A stretch of 64,000 bases of DNA from Blattamonas nauphoetae (lineage: Eukaryota > Preaxostyla > Oxymonadida). The stretch covers positions 105,051-169,050 of the forward strand of contig JARBJD010000155.1 of the NCBI GenBank assembly GCA_033064195.1. The letters are read 5' to 3'. The first letter of the stretch is position 1, and each line of letters opens with the position of its first letter. This document shows, piece after piece, positions 54,795-64,000 of this stretch. The notes beneath the pieces were generated by a model, which saw only the letters and a program-made list of their open reading frames with translations, was not told where the DNA came from and did no database searches. Position numbers and translations under genes: made by a program.

Positions 54795-55690
54795 GCCATC
54801 CTTTTACTTGTTTCCCCAGTTTTTTGCGTTAGACGCTACTTCTCCATCTTGATTGATATGAATTTTGTCTGATACAGAGTATCACACGCATAACAACGAA
54901 CATGACCAGAAACTACTTATCAGAACAATTGAAGTGGTCAATCGAATTAAAATGAAGGGCTGGAGATCATCCAATTCCCATGAAGCTTAAATGGGACAAT
55001 ATTTTTGACATCATCGTTCCAAACCTAGAATGGACAATTTCTCAAAATCCGTAAATCCTTCACCAATTGAGATGATATGTATTCTTTAATTGAGATTCTT
55101 GAAGTTTTGATCTCCAAGACTGCTCAACTTTCCGATGTGGTGTGATCGAACCATAATTGTGATATTCTGTCAGAGATTTTCTGAAAAGGGCGTTTTCCGA
55201 TTTCGCTGTCTGTCTACTGCAGTTTTGTCATGAATAAAATTGCCATCAGTATTTTGGATACAGTATGTTCTCTCTATTTTGTCATCTCACATCAATCTAA
55301 CATACTTGGCTTCTCCGTCGTTTTTTCGCGTTGTTCCTCCTCTATCTCACCTGTATGCTCATTTTTTCTTTCTTCTATCTCTCTCTCCCAGCAAGACATC
55401 CTCACAGTGCTCAACACTTTCTCCTTCCAACGTCCCTTCCCTCAGCTGAGAAAAGCTCAGTGCTTCCCCCCATCACAGGCTGTGAAGAAAGAAGTGAGAT
55501 AAAACTCGGTGTGCTCTGCCCTCTAATCTTTGCATCTCTTTGGACATCTCTCAGTCAGCATATCTGCATCCTCGTTGACCAAGCACCCCTCCCACACGTT
55601 TTCACTCCTCTCTCGCCCAACCTCGCCTTCCCCCTGCCATCAGAGGTTCGATCTCTCCCTCTCCATCATTTTTCCTTCCCTCATTGTAGC
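54795..55690. other. Stretch upstream of the LCAT-like gene, no clear gene
   Basis: It is AT-rich up to about 55230, then pyrimidine-rich with short frames that may hold the missing first exons of the LCAT-like gene. The family's N-terminal PGxxGS block was not found. Confidence 0.4.
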
Positions 55691-57430
55691 TTTTCCGTTC
55701 GATCATTTCACGTGATGGAAACTTCGCCTGTGTTGTCATTTCCACGGGATGGATGAAGAACATCAGACAAACGTTCAACACAACAGCCATGACCAATCTG
55801 ACAGTACCCATTTCAACGTTCATGTGAAAGACTTCGGCAGATTGTTTGTGTGCCTCTACCCACTTTTCATCCCCTTATCCTCCATCACTGTCTTCCATTC
55901 CTCCCAACTTCTCCTTCACTCTCATTTCTGTTCCTATAGGGCGTCAATTTCCTCAACAGCTGACTGGACAAACTCACGAGAGCTCTTTCCGAAGCAGGCT
56001 ATGTCGAGCGGAAGTATCAGAACGCTGCCCTGTGTGTCCCTCAATCTCTCTCATTCTTTCTTTTCTTCATACTTCTTTTCTCGTCTAGGTTAGTATGATT
56101 GGAGACTCGTCAATGTCAACGACAACCCAACCTTTCCGTCTGACAAAGATCTCAAAACGCGAGACGAACCCGCCTTCCGCGCGTGTGTCCCCCTCTTCCC
56201 CATTCCTCACAGTAACAACAACAAGAAGGTCGTGCTGTGCGGGCACAGTACAGATGACATTATCACCTACCGCTTTCTGACAAGTAGCGTCGTAGACCAG
56301 TCCTGGATAGACACATACATCTTTGCTGTCATCACTTCGGGTGCTCCCTTCGGTGGTGCTCCAATGGCGGATGGGTTTTCAGCGTCACCACGAAAGTGAC
56401 TGTTCTCATGGGTATGCTGGGAGAGCTGAGCCTTCTTTAGGTATTATTGATGATTCACACCATTTTTCTGTTGTACTCGTTCATTCTTTGTCGTTCTTTC
56501 CATCGCAGGAAGGAGCATCCACAATCAGTACTCTGACGCAAGATTGCGCCTGTCTGCACTGGATGATCCCCAACAAGAACACATTCGACGACGACTGCGT
56601 CGTTGTCCGGCTCAAAAGTGTGCTTTCCACTTCATCCTTCATCTTATTGACCATTTTCGTTCACATCTTCAAAACATCCACAGTCCTCTCCCCTCCTCCC
56701 CTCCAACATATCCTCCCTTCACCCACTCTCCCCCCTCTCCCATCTCTCTGCTTGCAAAGGTGACAATGTGTGCAAAATCTTCATGAAGAACATGACGTGG
56801 ACTGACAACAAGGCAGGCAAGGCCTGTGTGAAGACAGCCGTCCAACGCACACGAAACAACACCGACCAGCCTCTCGTCCTACCGAAGGTGATGACACACG
56901 TGATGTACTCGATTGGTCTGTATTCCTCCTGTTTCTGCCATTCCCATGCTCTCTCCATCATTCTCCGTTACTCTTGCCTTTTCTGCCCATCATTCGTGTT
57001 TCCTTCTTTTCTGACTTTCTTCATCGTCGTTAGGTATCAATGCCACTGCCGGTGTGATTCTGAATGCAACCAGTCAGCGCTGGTCGTCAGACACGCATTC
57101 TGATTACTTCATGGATGGTGATGGCACAGTTCCGACTGTTTCACTCAGTAGTGTGTCTCTTTCCCGTTCCATCTCTCTCTGTGCTCTTTCTTGCCATTCT
57201 TCTTGCTCTCCCTTCCCTCGCCTTATTCTCCCCTCTTTTCTCGTCCTTCGCAGTCACCCCACTGGTGGAGAGACACCTCGCTCGTTTAGTTCCACACATA
57301 CCGTGGCTGTGACCACATAGGCATTCTTCAAGATGCCGTCCCCATTGCCCGTATTTTGGACATCATTGCCCAGGCAACTGCCGAGGAAATGGAATATGAT
57401 GACTCACTCAACCCTCCCGACATTTTTTAG
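55690..57430 (+). CDS. LCAT/lysosomal phospholipase A2-type acyltransferase, several introns and frame breaks
   Basis: Family motifs appear in order on the plus strand. They are GWMKNIRQTFN (about 55750); VHVKDFGRL before an intron; LTRALSEAGYVERK (about 55975); a YDWRL hallmark just after an intron (about 56095); the nucleophile elbow CGHSTDD (about 56240, usually GHSMG); TSGAPFGGAP (about 56337); DGDGTVP with the catalytic Asp (about 57117); and DHIGIL with the catalytic His (about 57315). It ends in a TAG at 57428-57430. Introns with pyrimidine-rich ends are longer here than in the housekeeping genes. Three one-base frame breaks (about 55797, 55968 and 56370) interrupt it. The family moves acyl groups between phospholipids and acceptors in lysosomes or the secretory pathway. 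The start is unresolved, and it may be a pseudogene. Confidence 0.7.
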
Positions 57431-59560
57431 CCGTCTATGTTCTTTCACCACACCTTTATCCTACTGCCTTTACCATTCTGTACTTACAGAGAGTTCCATG
57501 CTTTTTACTAAATACTGGACCGACATGGTGTCTAGACTATTGTGGAGAGACGTATCTTGATTCTATCCAGAGTCATCGAATCCTTATCCTCCGTCATGAG
57601 GGCCGATCCATTCTCATCCTCCGTGTCATCCTCCATCTACTCATGGATAATACCTCCAACCAAAGCGAAAGCCAAAGTAGCTGCTGCTAGTCAGGCTAAA
57701 CTAAAGACTTCTACGGCACCGAAGACAAAATAGAAGACGCAAGGATCCACCCGTCACATCACTACATCGCACTCCATCACACCCGAATGTCTCAGTGAAA
57801 CGAAGTCATGCTCTTGGCCCAGCGGACCAGGTCAAACAAGCTCTCTCAGCACAATCGACGCTGCCACCGTTGAGTTCGAACATCAAGACTCTCCAAATGT
57901 TGCTGCCAATCAATGAAAAATAGGAGACGTCCATGCATAGTGTTGTTGAGGAAACATTCGTTTCGATATGTGACTTGTCTCAAGGAACAACTGACGAAAA
58001 GATTCACCTCATCAAACCACCCACTCTCCCTGTCCTCATCTGCTTGCTTGAACACCATAACATGGACATCACACATGAATTCGTCACAACGTTGCACAAT
58101 ATTATCCTCGCTGGCACCCTGATGATACCGGACAACGAATCACACACAGTTTTTGACAAAAAGGAAGATTCTGGAAATTTACCAAGAATTTTACAGTCGT
58201 GAACGAGGAAGGCTTTTGAGGACAGTAAACGTACAGCTGCGAATACGCCGTGCGTACTTCACAGAATGAAATTGCTGGACGATGAGTTCAAGCCGATCAT
58301 CGCCACGCTTTCCGCTGAAAATTGCAAACGGAGAAGATAATAAGAAATCCTACGCACTTCAAGCAGTCCCATCTCTGACTGACATCACTGGTCTACATTT
58401 ACTCATTCCTCCTCATTCAATCACAATCTCTCACTGTTTCTTCGTTGAAAACCACACGACTCTTCTTGACGCGAGTATTTTGCAGCAAAAGACAATCAAA
58501 TACTCAGACGAAACGTGTTCAATTCCATCTTCGGCCTCAACTGAGTTTCGGATTACGTTTAGCAACGATTTTGCCACTCAGACAGTTTCTCCATCATTGC
58601 TGTCAATCGACGCCCACCCACTCCCACCTCCTCGCTTTCTAACTTATCTCCACCCACCAGTCACTTTACACAACCCTGAAACTCTCTGCTTTGCCTCCAT
58701 CGCAGACAAGTGTTGTCCAGTCGTCGAATGAGATTCAAGTCAAGTGAACTCTATTCTTCTTTTATTGGCAAAACACCACTCCTCCTCATCTTCACATACC
58801 TCTTTCCCAACCTCACCGTTTCTGTCGCTGTGATTCAGCCAGGCTCATCACTTCCTTTCGTTTCTCAAACTCCACAACATCTGAAGATAAACACACAACG
58901 ATCACTTTTTACATCGCTTGGTGAATGCTACTTTCATGTTTCACCACTTTGGGAGTTCTGAACAACGACACTTTTCATTTTTCATTGGAATCCAACTTAG
59001 CGTAACTTGGGATGATTCGTTCATATGGAATGACCAATAAGTGATCAAGATGACCAGCAATGAAGTGAAAGTACGGCAAATTCCCGGATACATTACGATC
59101 GTGCTCGTTCAATCAGTGCTCATTCCAATTCTGTCCTCCAGTTGGCGGATGGTTACCATTTCCGTGAAAATGAAGCCAGAAGCTACGGGGAAGGTTTTCA
59201 CGGGCGGTATCATCACAAATTCTCCTCACCACATTGAAATTGTGTCTGATCGTTCTCTCCCCTCTGGGCTATCCAATCCACCTTTAAACGACCGGAAAAT
59301 GAAGCTTAAATGTCGTAGACCCTCAATAGATCATGAAAGGTGTTCTCTTGATCTGTAGATCCATTTTACGGCCCTGCCAACGAGGATCAAGTAATTTCAG
59401 CTCATTTCGTCAATTTTGTCATTGATTTAATTTTATGAAAAACTATCGAGAGAAAAAGATCGATGGTGAAGTTTTATGAGAGAGGAATGTGCGCTAGAAA
59501 CGAAAAGAACGAAGATAGCGTCAGATTCTGAGTTTATCCAGAAGGATCGAGTCATTCATC
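57431..59560. other. Fragment-rich stretch without a resolved gene
   Basis: Open pieces include a Lys/Ala-rich C-terminal-like tail at 57640-57733, a Leu-rich ARM-like piece at 57933-58202 (LLEHHNMDITHEF and similar), and a 150-codon frame at 58282-58731 with an ATG but no recognised domain. They lie in different frames and could be exons of one or more genes or remnants. Confidence 0.3.
57933..58202 (+). pseudogene. ARM-like fragment
   Basis: About 85 codons are rich in Leu, Ile and His (PVLICLLEHHNMDITHEFVT). They resemble the helical proteins at 33050 and 4930 in style. There is no start context or continuation in frame. This is a weak call. Confidence 0.25.
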
Positions 59561-60027
59561 GAGGAGGAGAAGGAGCATGATGTGATTTGGAGGGATTCTG
59601 CGAACGAGAGAGATGAAAAGAGCAGGGTGTTCGCGTTCGCTGTGTTCTTTCCATCCTCCTCCCAATAACCATCAGCAGACATATCCTTGGGAACGAACGA
59701 ACTGGAAACTGAGACAGTACTTCGATGGAGAACTCTGCGATCATTTCCTTCACCAGAACTGGTCTTCTTCAGTAAGGTTGCGCAGTACAGATGACATAAA
59801 CAGCCGGTAGAGGATATTCATCAACGTGAGGGATGGAAGACGGCGTGGAGCGATGGCAGACAAGACTGCTCACTGTGGACGATAAGCTATCGTCTTGCAG
59901 CTGATGAAAATGAGGAGTTCATTGTTCTTCACTTTCTGCTCTGAGGACGATGAAGAGCGGTGGAGAGTAAGAGTGGAGGACAGGAGATAAGGTGAGCTGC
60001 CAGGAAGTTTAACAGCATGGGAGTCCG

Positions 60028-60864
60028 TCAGAGCAGGCGACACAGTTGCTGCAGTTGGCGAGTCGCATTGTCATTCAGTGCATGAGGGAGATATGATAGC
60101 TGCTTTCTCTCTATTTCCTGTCTCTTCCTATCCTTCTCTTCTTCTTCCATCTGCATCAGCTTCTCCTCTCGCTCTCTCTTCACTTTCATAATCTCCCGCC
60201 TTGTCCTTTCGATTTGATCCTTTGGTTTCGGTGGGAATGGATTGGCTTCTTCTCGCTCCTTACTCGCTTGAGCCCTCGCTCGCACGATATGCTTGAGCTG
60301 TTACTCAAGTTGATCCTCCCTCTTCTTCTCTTCCTTCCTTCCTCCACCTCTTCTCCCACACTCATCCGTGTTGTTTTCAGATGACTGTTCAAAAGCATTG
60401 ATTTCTCGCCAGCTGTGACAAATAGCGGCTCGATGCTGAACTCGTCGAATCCAACCACTGACATCTCGAACGCGTTTGGTGCCCGTTTAGTCTCGTCCAA
60501 GCCAGTCGAGCAGAGAGGGAGGGAAGAAGACGACGATCAGCTCGGATTGGGCGTTGTCGACGATGCGAGTGGGATTCAGAGTGACAAGCTTGATAGTTCT
60601 TGTCTTCATCTCTTTTCGGATGAACGAGAGGAGACTGTCGATCATGAATTTGACAACGACCTTCTTCCTCTCCTTTTCTCCTCGTTCATCACTCTTTCCC
60701 ACTCCGACTTCATTCCTAACCAGTGAGTTCACAATAACAAGTCCGATATGTTGTGTCATCAGCTCAAACTCATTCTGCTTCCCTCCCTTCCTCTCATTCT
60801 CCATCCACCCACCCAAAACACAATGGTGTCCACCAAATCCCAAACATGCGAATACGAGTGCCAC
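60028..60864 (-). CDS. Unrecognised protein with charged coiled-coil C-terminus
   Basis: Minus-strand coding is plausible in overlapping frames from 60864 down to a stop at 60028. The N-terminal part contains hydrophobic strands (QHIGLVIVNSL, RTIKLVTLNPTRIVD). A middle part near 60390-60500 reads MSVVGFDEFSIEPLFVTAGE. The last 85 residues are a Lys/Arg/Glu-rich coiled coil (EREEKLMQMEEEEKDRKRQE). At least one intron or frame break lies between the pieces, near 60290 and near 60500. More acidic minus-strand coding lies upstream to about 61340. The alternating hydrophobic strands are compatible with a von Willebrand A-like fold, but that is a guess. No function is assigned. Confidence 0.35.
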
Positions 60865-61756
60865 TCAGCATCGAAATCTGGTGAAGACTGGACATTGTGG
60901 TTGGAGTGACAAGGAGTGTGGTGTGAGGTGTCTGTATGAATCGGAGAGGAGAGAGGGTGCTTTGTGGAGAGAGGCGAAGACCAGGAGTGTGTTGGGAAGA
61001 CGGACACTCCTGATTCTGTTCCATTTCGTCTGGTTGAGCAGTTGCGTCTTCGTCTTCCTTCGCTTCTGGTTCACCACCATCTGTCTTTTGTTCTTTTCCT
61101 CCTTCCTGCGGGTGTGGATCTTTCTCCGCTTATCCTTTGCCTGTCGCTGTTTCCTCTTCAGTCTTCGTTTGAAACTCTTCGATTATCCCCTCCCCTTCTT
61201 GTTCTTGTTGTTGTGGCTCTTCTTTCACTTCCTCTCCCCTCTCCACTTGCCTCTTCCTCTCCATCTTCCTTCTCCTCCCATTCTCCCTCCTCAACCATGA
61301 ACACATCGGTTCCTTCCATCCTGCCCGGATTTCCATCCGTCAGGAATGAGATTGGAATAGTTCGTTGTCGTCATCAGCTTGTTCTTTGGCTCGTCTTGTT
61401 CAGCGGCTGGTTTGGAATTCTGTGCTTCTGTTTCGCCTATCTCTCTTCAAACGCACTTACGCTCTTCCTTGTCTCTCGTCGCTTTCTGGTCGACAACACA
61501 CCAACTGCCTTCACCTGATTCCTGGATGGACTGGGTAACAGCCACGTGGGTGTTGGTGAGGAGGGAGGAGAGAGTGTGAGAACACACAAATCAACCTCTC
61601 CCGCCCCACACTTCGTTCGCCAATCTCCGTTGCAGAAGAGTGGAGAAGGGCAGAAGAGGAAGACTTGGGTGGCAGTGAGCCGCGAGTCTAAAAAGATGGG
61701 AGGGTGCAGAAACGCCTTCTTTCCGTCGAGGAGAGTGTGCGAGGTCAAAAACCACT

Positions 61757-63330
61757 TCAGCTTCGGATTGATGTTGGGCACGTCGGAAAAGAGACAAGAA
61801 ACTGGAAGAGGAGTGAAAGGCGGGGATCCTTTGTATGGAGGAGAGAGTAGAAGATGTGGACGAAAGACTTGATTCCAGTCAAGGTCAGTTGCCAATTTTG
61901 AAGCAGAGACACAAATCTGAGCAATGACACGAACGAAGAAACTGTTGTGGGTTCCCTTTCGACAAGTGAAGCGAATACAGTCCAAAGGTGCAGGAGGAAC
62001 GAAATAGATCGTTGCAGAAGCGGAACAGATAGTACGAAGAGCGATTCATATTTCTCCGGGATGCTGTCGAGTGTAAGAGATGATTGGATAGCCGTTGACA
62101 CAAGTTTGTGTGTATGTTCTTCTGTCTTTTTTTCAACCACTTTCAGAAGGGTACTGGTGACTTCAGAGAGGAGGTCGGCTTGAATGAGCGGTGGAAAGGC
62201 TAATTCCGATCCATCAAGTCTGGTCCTTCGTTGAACTCGCTCGACGACAGCCAAGATCGCTTCATTCACCCGGATGAAGTCCTCCCATCTGTTTTCGAAC
62301 AATAGTCCAGAGAAAGAGGCAAAACGTGAACATTAGGAGCTTGCTCAGGCTGACCAAAAGTGTCGAAATCTGGAGCCAACGTTGGTCGTAGAGATCTTTG
62401 GGTGAGGAGGATGGAGAGGAACGAGTTGTTGTTTAGTAGGTCAGTTTTTGTAAGTTTTAGCTGGTTCGGGTCAAGGCCAGTGAACCACTACCACAACACG
62501 GCCGAGTGAGGTGAGAACGAAAGAACAGGAAGCTTGACGCTGTCTGATCTTGATTGATAGCCACTAGTTGTATTAATTGTTCGAATACATCGTTTGTTTT
62601 GTCGAGCTCGAGCATAGACTCGGAAAATGTGATCTGACCAGCTGATGAATACTCTGCGACGATGTCGGAGGAGTTCGTGATGCTGAGAGTGAGAATTTGA
62701 GCGATAAATGAGATGGTAGTGCTGTCATCTCCACATAGTTTGACAATTTCTTCCGAGTGGTTGAGAAAGAGTATGGAGGAAGAGATGGAGTGGGTTTGGT
62801 ATTGTTCTTCGTCTACAAACTCAAACAGGAGTTGGAGCTCAAATGGCTTGAATGTGAGCAGTTCTACCACTTCCTGTGTTTGTAAGCCGAAAGAGTATTC
62901 GAATATCAAGACGAGAAGATCAGGTGATGTTTGTGCGTGACTGAGAGTTTGTGAGTCCAAAAGGGCCGGTTTGGGGAATTCCGAATGTTTGAATGGCTGA
63001 ATGGACTTTTGGGGAGTTTTGTTTGTGAAATTGATGAATGGAGTGAGATGAGGAGTCCTTCCACTGGTTCTTCTTCTGAACGAAGGAAATGGAGTGAAAT
63101 GGGAAGGAGGGAAAATAACAAATGCGAATAAGAGAGCTGGTCAATCATTTCAGAGATGAGATCGATCCAAAAGTCAGCAGAGAGTTTGGCAAGGGTTTGA
63201 AGGTATTTTATATCGCTCGGCGTGATTGGTTTCTGACAATGTTTAAATTTGTCAAAAGACTGCTCAAATGCGAATATTTCCGATTCTTAGAGAGGAATTG
63301 GCAGAGTGTGGAGTCCGACAGAGTCGAGGA
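61757..63330 (-). CDS. Unrecognised helical protein, multi-exon
   Basis: Several long minus-strand frames read as amphipathic Leu/Ser/Glu helices. One is 62302-61757 (IPEKYESLFVLSVPLLQRSI and similar), one is 62960-62457 (FEYSFGLQTQEVVELLTFKP), and a further piece near 63260-63130 reads KYLQTLAKLSADFWIDLISE. They are separated by short gaps with intron-like sequence, for example GTTATTTTCC to TTCGTTCAG near 63065-63110. This looks like a HEAT/ARM-type or nuclear-pore/tethering-type helical protein. I could not assemble a complete exon chain or name a family. Confidence 0.35.
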
Positions 63331-63464
63331 GGGTGATTGGGCATGTTATGATGGACGGGAGAAGGAGAGTTCACGCCGGTGATGTGGCAATGCTGGTGGA
63401 ACATAAATTGGTGCGGTCAACGTTTGATGATGCCAATGACGCTATTTGTGGAGAAGTGGAGGTG

Positions 63465-64000
63465 GGAAGAGGGAAGTTTGTGATGGGATGGGGAAGGAAG
63501 AGGGAAGTTTGTGATGGGATGGGGGAAGGAAGAGGGAAGTTTGTGATGGGATGGGGAAGGAAGAGGGAAGTTTGTGATGGGATGGGGAAGGAAGAGGGAG
63601 TTTGTGATGGGATGGGGAAGGAAGAGGGGGTTTGTGATGGGATGGGGAAGGAAGAGGGAGTTTGTGATGGGATGGGGGAAGGAAGAGGGAGTTTCAGCGA
63701 TGGGATGGGGGAAGGAAGAGGGAGTTTGTGATGGGATGGGGAAGGAAGAGGGAGTTTGTGATGGGATGGGGGAAGAGGGGAGTTTGTGATGGGATGGGGG
63801 AAGGAAGAGGGAAGTTTGTGATGGGATGGGGGAAGGAAGAGGGGGAGTTTGTGATGGGATGGGGGAAGGAAGAGGGAGTTTGTGATGGGATGGGGAAGGA
63901 AGAGGGAGTTTGTGATGGGATGGGGGGAAGGAAGAGGGAGTTTGTGATGGGATGGGGAAGGAAGAGGGAAGTTTGTGATGGGATGGGGAAGGAAGAGGGG
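63465..64000. repeat. 28-29-bp minisatellite running off the window end
   Basis: The unit GAAGTTTGTGATGGGATGGG plus GAAGGAAGAG is repeated about 18 times, with length variation from extra or missing G and A bases. It continues to the last base, so its true length is unknown. Confidence 0.95.

Noticed and set aside
54800-55200. Right terminus of the hAT element that carries the transposase gene
   Set aside because: I searched by eye for an inverse of the sequences left of 51344 and for 8-bp duplications but found no convincing match.
63306-63789. Gly/Met/Trp-rich ORFs near the window end
   Set aside because: They translate the 28-29-bp minisatellite.
49690-64000. Regularly repeated arrays resembling CRISPR arrays
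   Set aside because: Units are contiguous without unique spacers, the host looks eukaryotic, and no cas-like gene is present.

Overview
The window looks like nuclear DNA from a protist close to the oxymonads (Preaxostyla, Blattamonas-like). This is an inference. It rests on very large serine/threonine-rich surface proteins made of beta-helix repeats, one ending in a membrane span plus a degenerate kinase domain; on ARM-like helical proteins of the kind common in these genomes; and on very short GT-AG introns (32-56 nt) in the housekeeping genes. There are no operons or ribosome binding sites, and the standard genetic code fits. No database search could be run.

Layout. Bases 1-5900 hold a TIR element with a 9-bp target duplication (909-3776), a decayed C2H2 zinc-finger ORF and a fragmentary ARM-like remnant. 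Bases 6256-15352 hold a broken surface receptor gene with a signal peptide, beta-helix ectodomain, membrane span and pseudokinase. Bases 16693-18800 hold a minus-strand, Ser/Pro-rich multi-exon gene. Bases 19138-27753 hold an intact 2871-aa secreted surface protein with five nearly identical 894-bp internal repeats. Bases 28731-34111 are a compact housekeeping block: a PHO88/SND3-like ER protein, an OSR1/SPAK/Fray-type kinase, an NAD(P)H-hydrate epimerase with four introns, and an ARM-like protein. Bases 34112-39600 are AT-rich, with a foldback repeat, a minisatellite and a possible Bet1-type SNARE gene.

Bases 39615-53900 are dominated by mobile DNA. A hAT-type TIR pair (39615-43491) encloses a ruined HELQ/POLQ-type helicase and a tRNA-like sequence. 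A minus-strand surface gene (44098-47285) carries a nonsense codon and an internal inversion, and it stops exactly at a TA-flanked TIR element (47286-50764). That element contains a second TIR element (47921-50383) with a perfect 8-bp target duplication. The inner element carries a piece of a surface-protein gene and a minisatellite. A frame-broken hAT transposase gene follows (51344-53891).

Bases 54000-64000 hold a 27-bp minisatellite, an LCAT/phospholipase A2-type gene with several frame breaks (about 55690-57430), unrecognised minus-strand genes, and a 28-29-bp minisatellite that runs off the end.

The main themes are a family of giant modular surface proteins undergoing repeat amplification and decay, and hAT-type TIR elements that enclose host gene fragments (Pack-TYPE-like transduplication).
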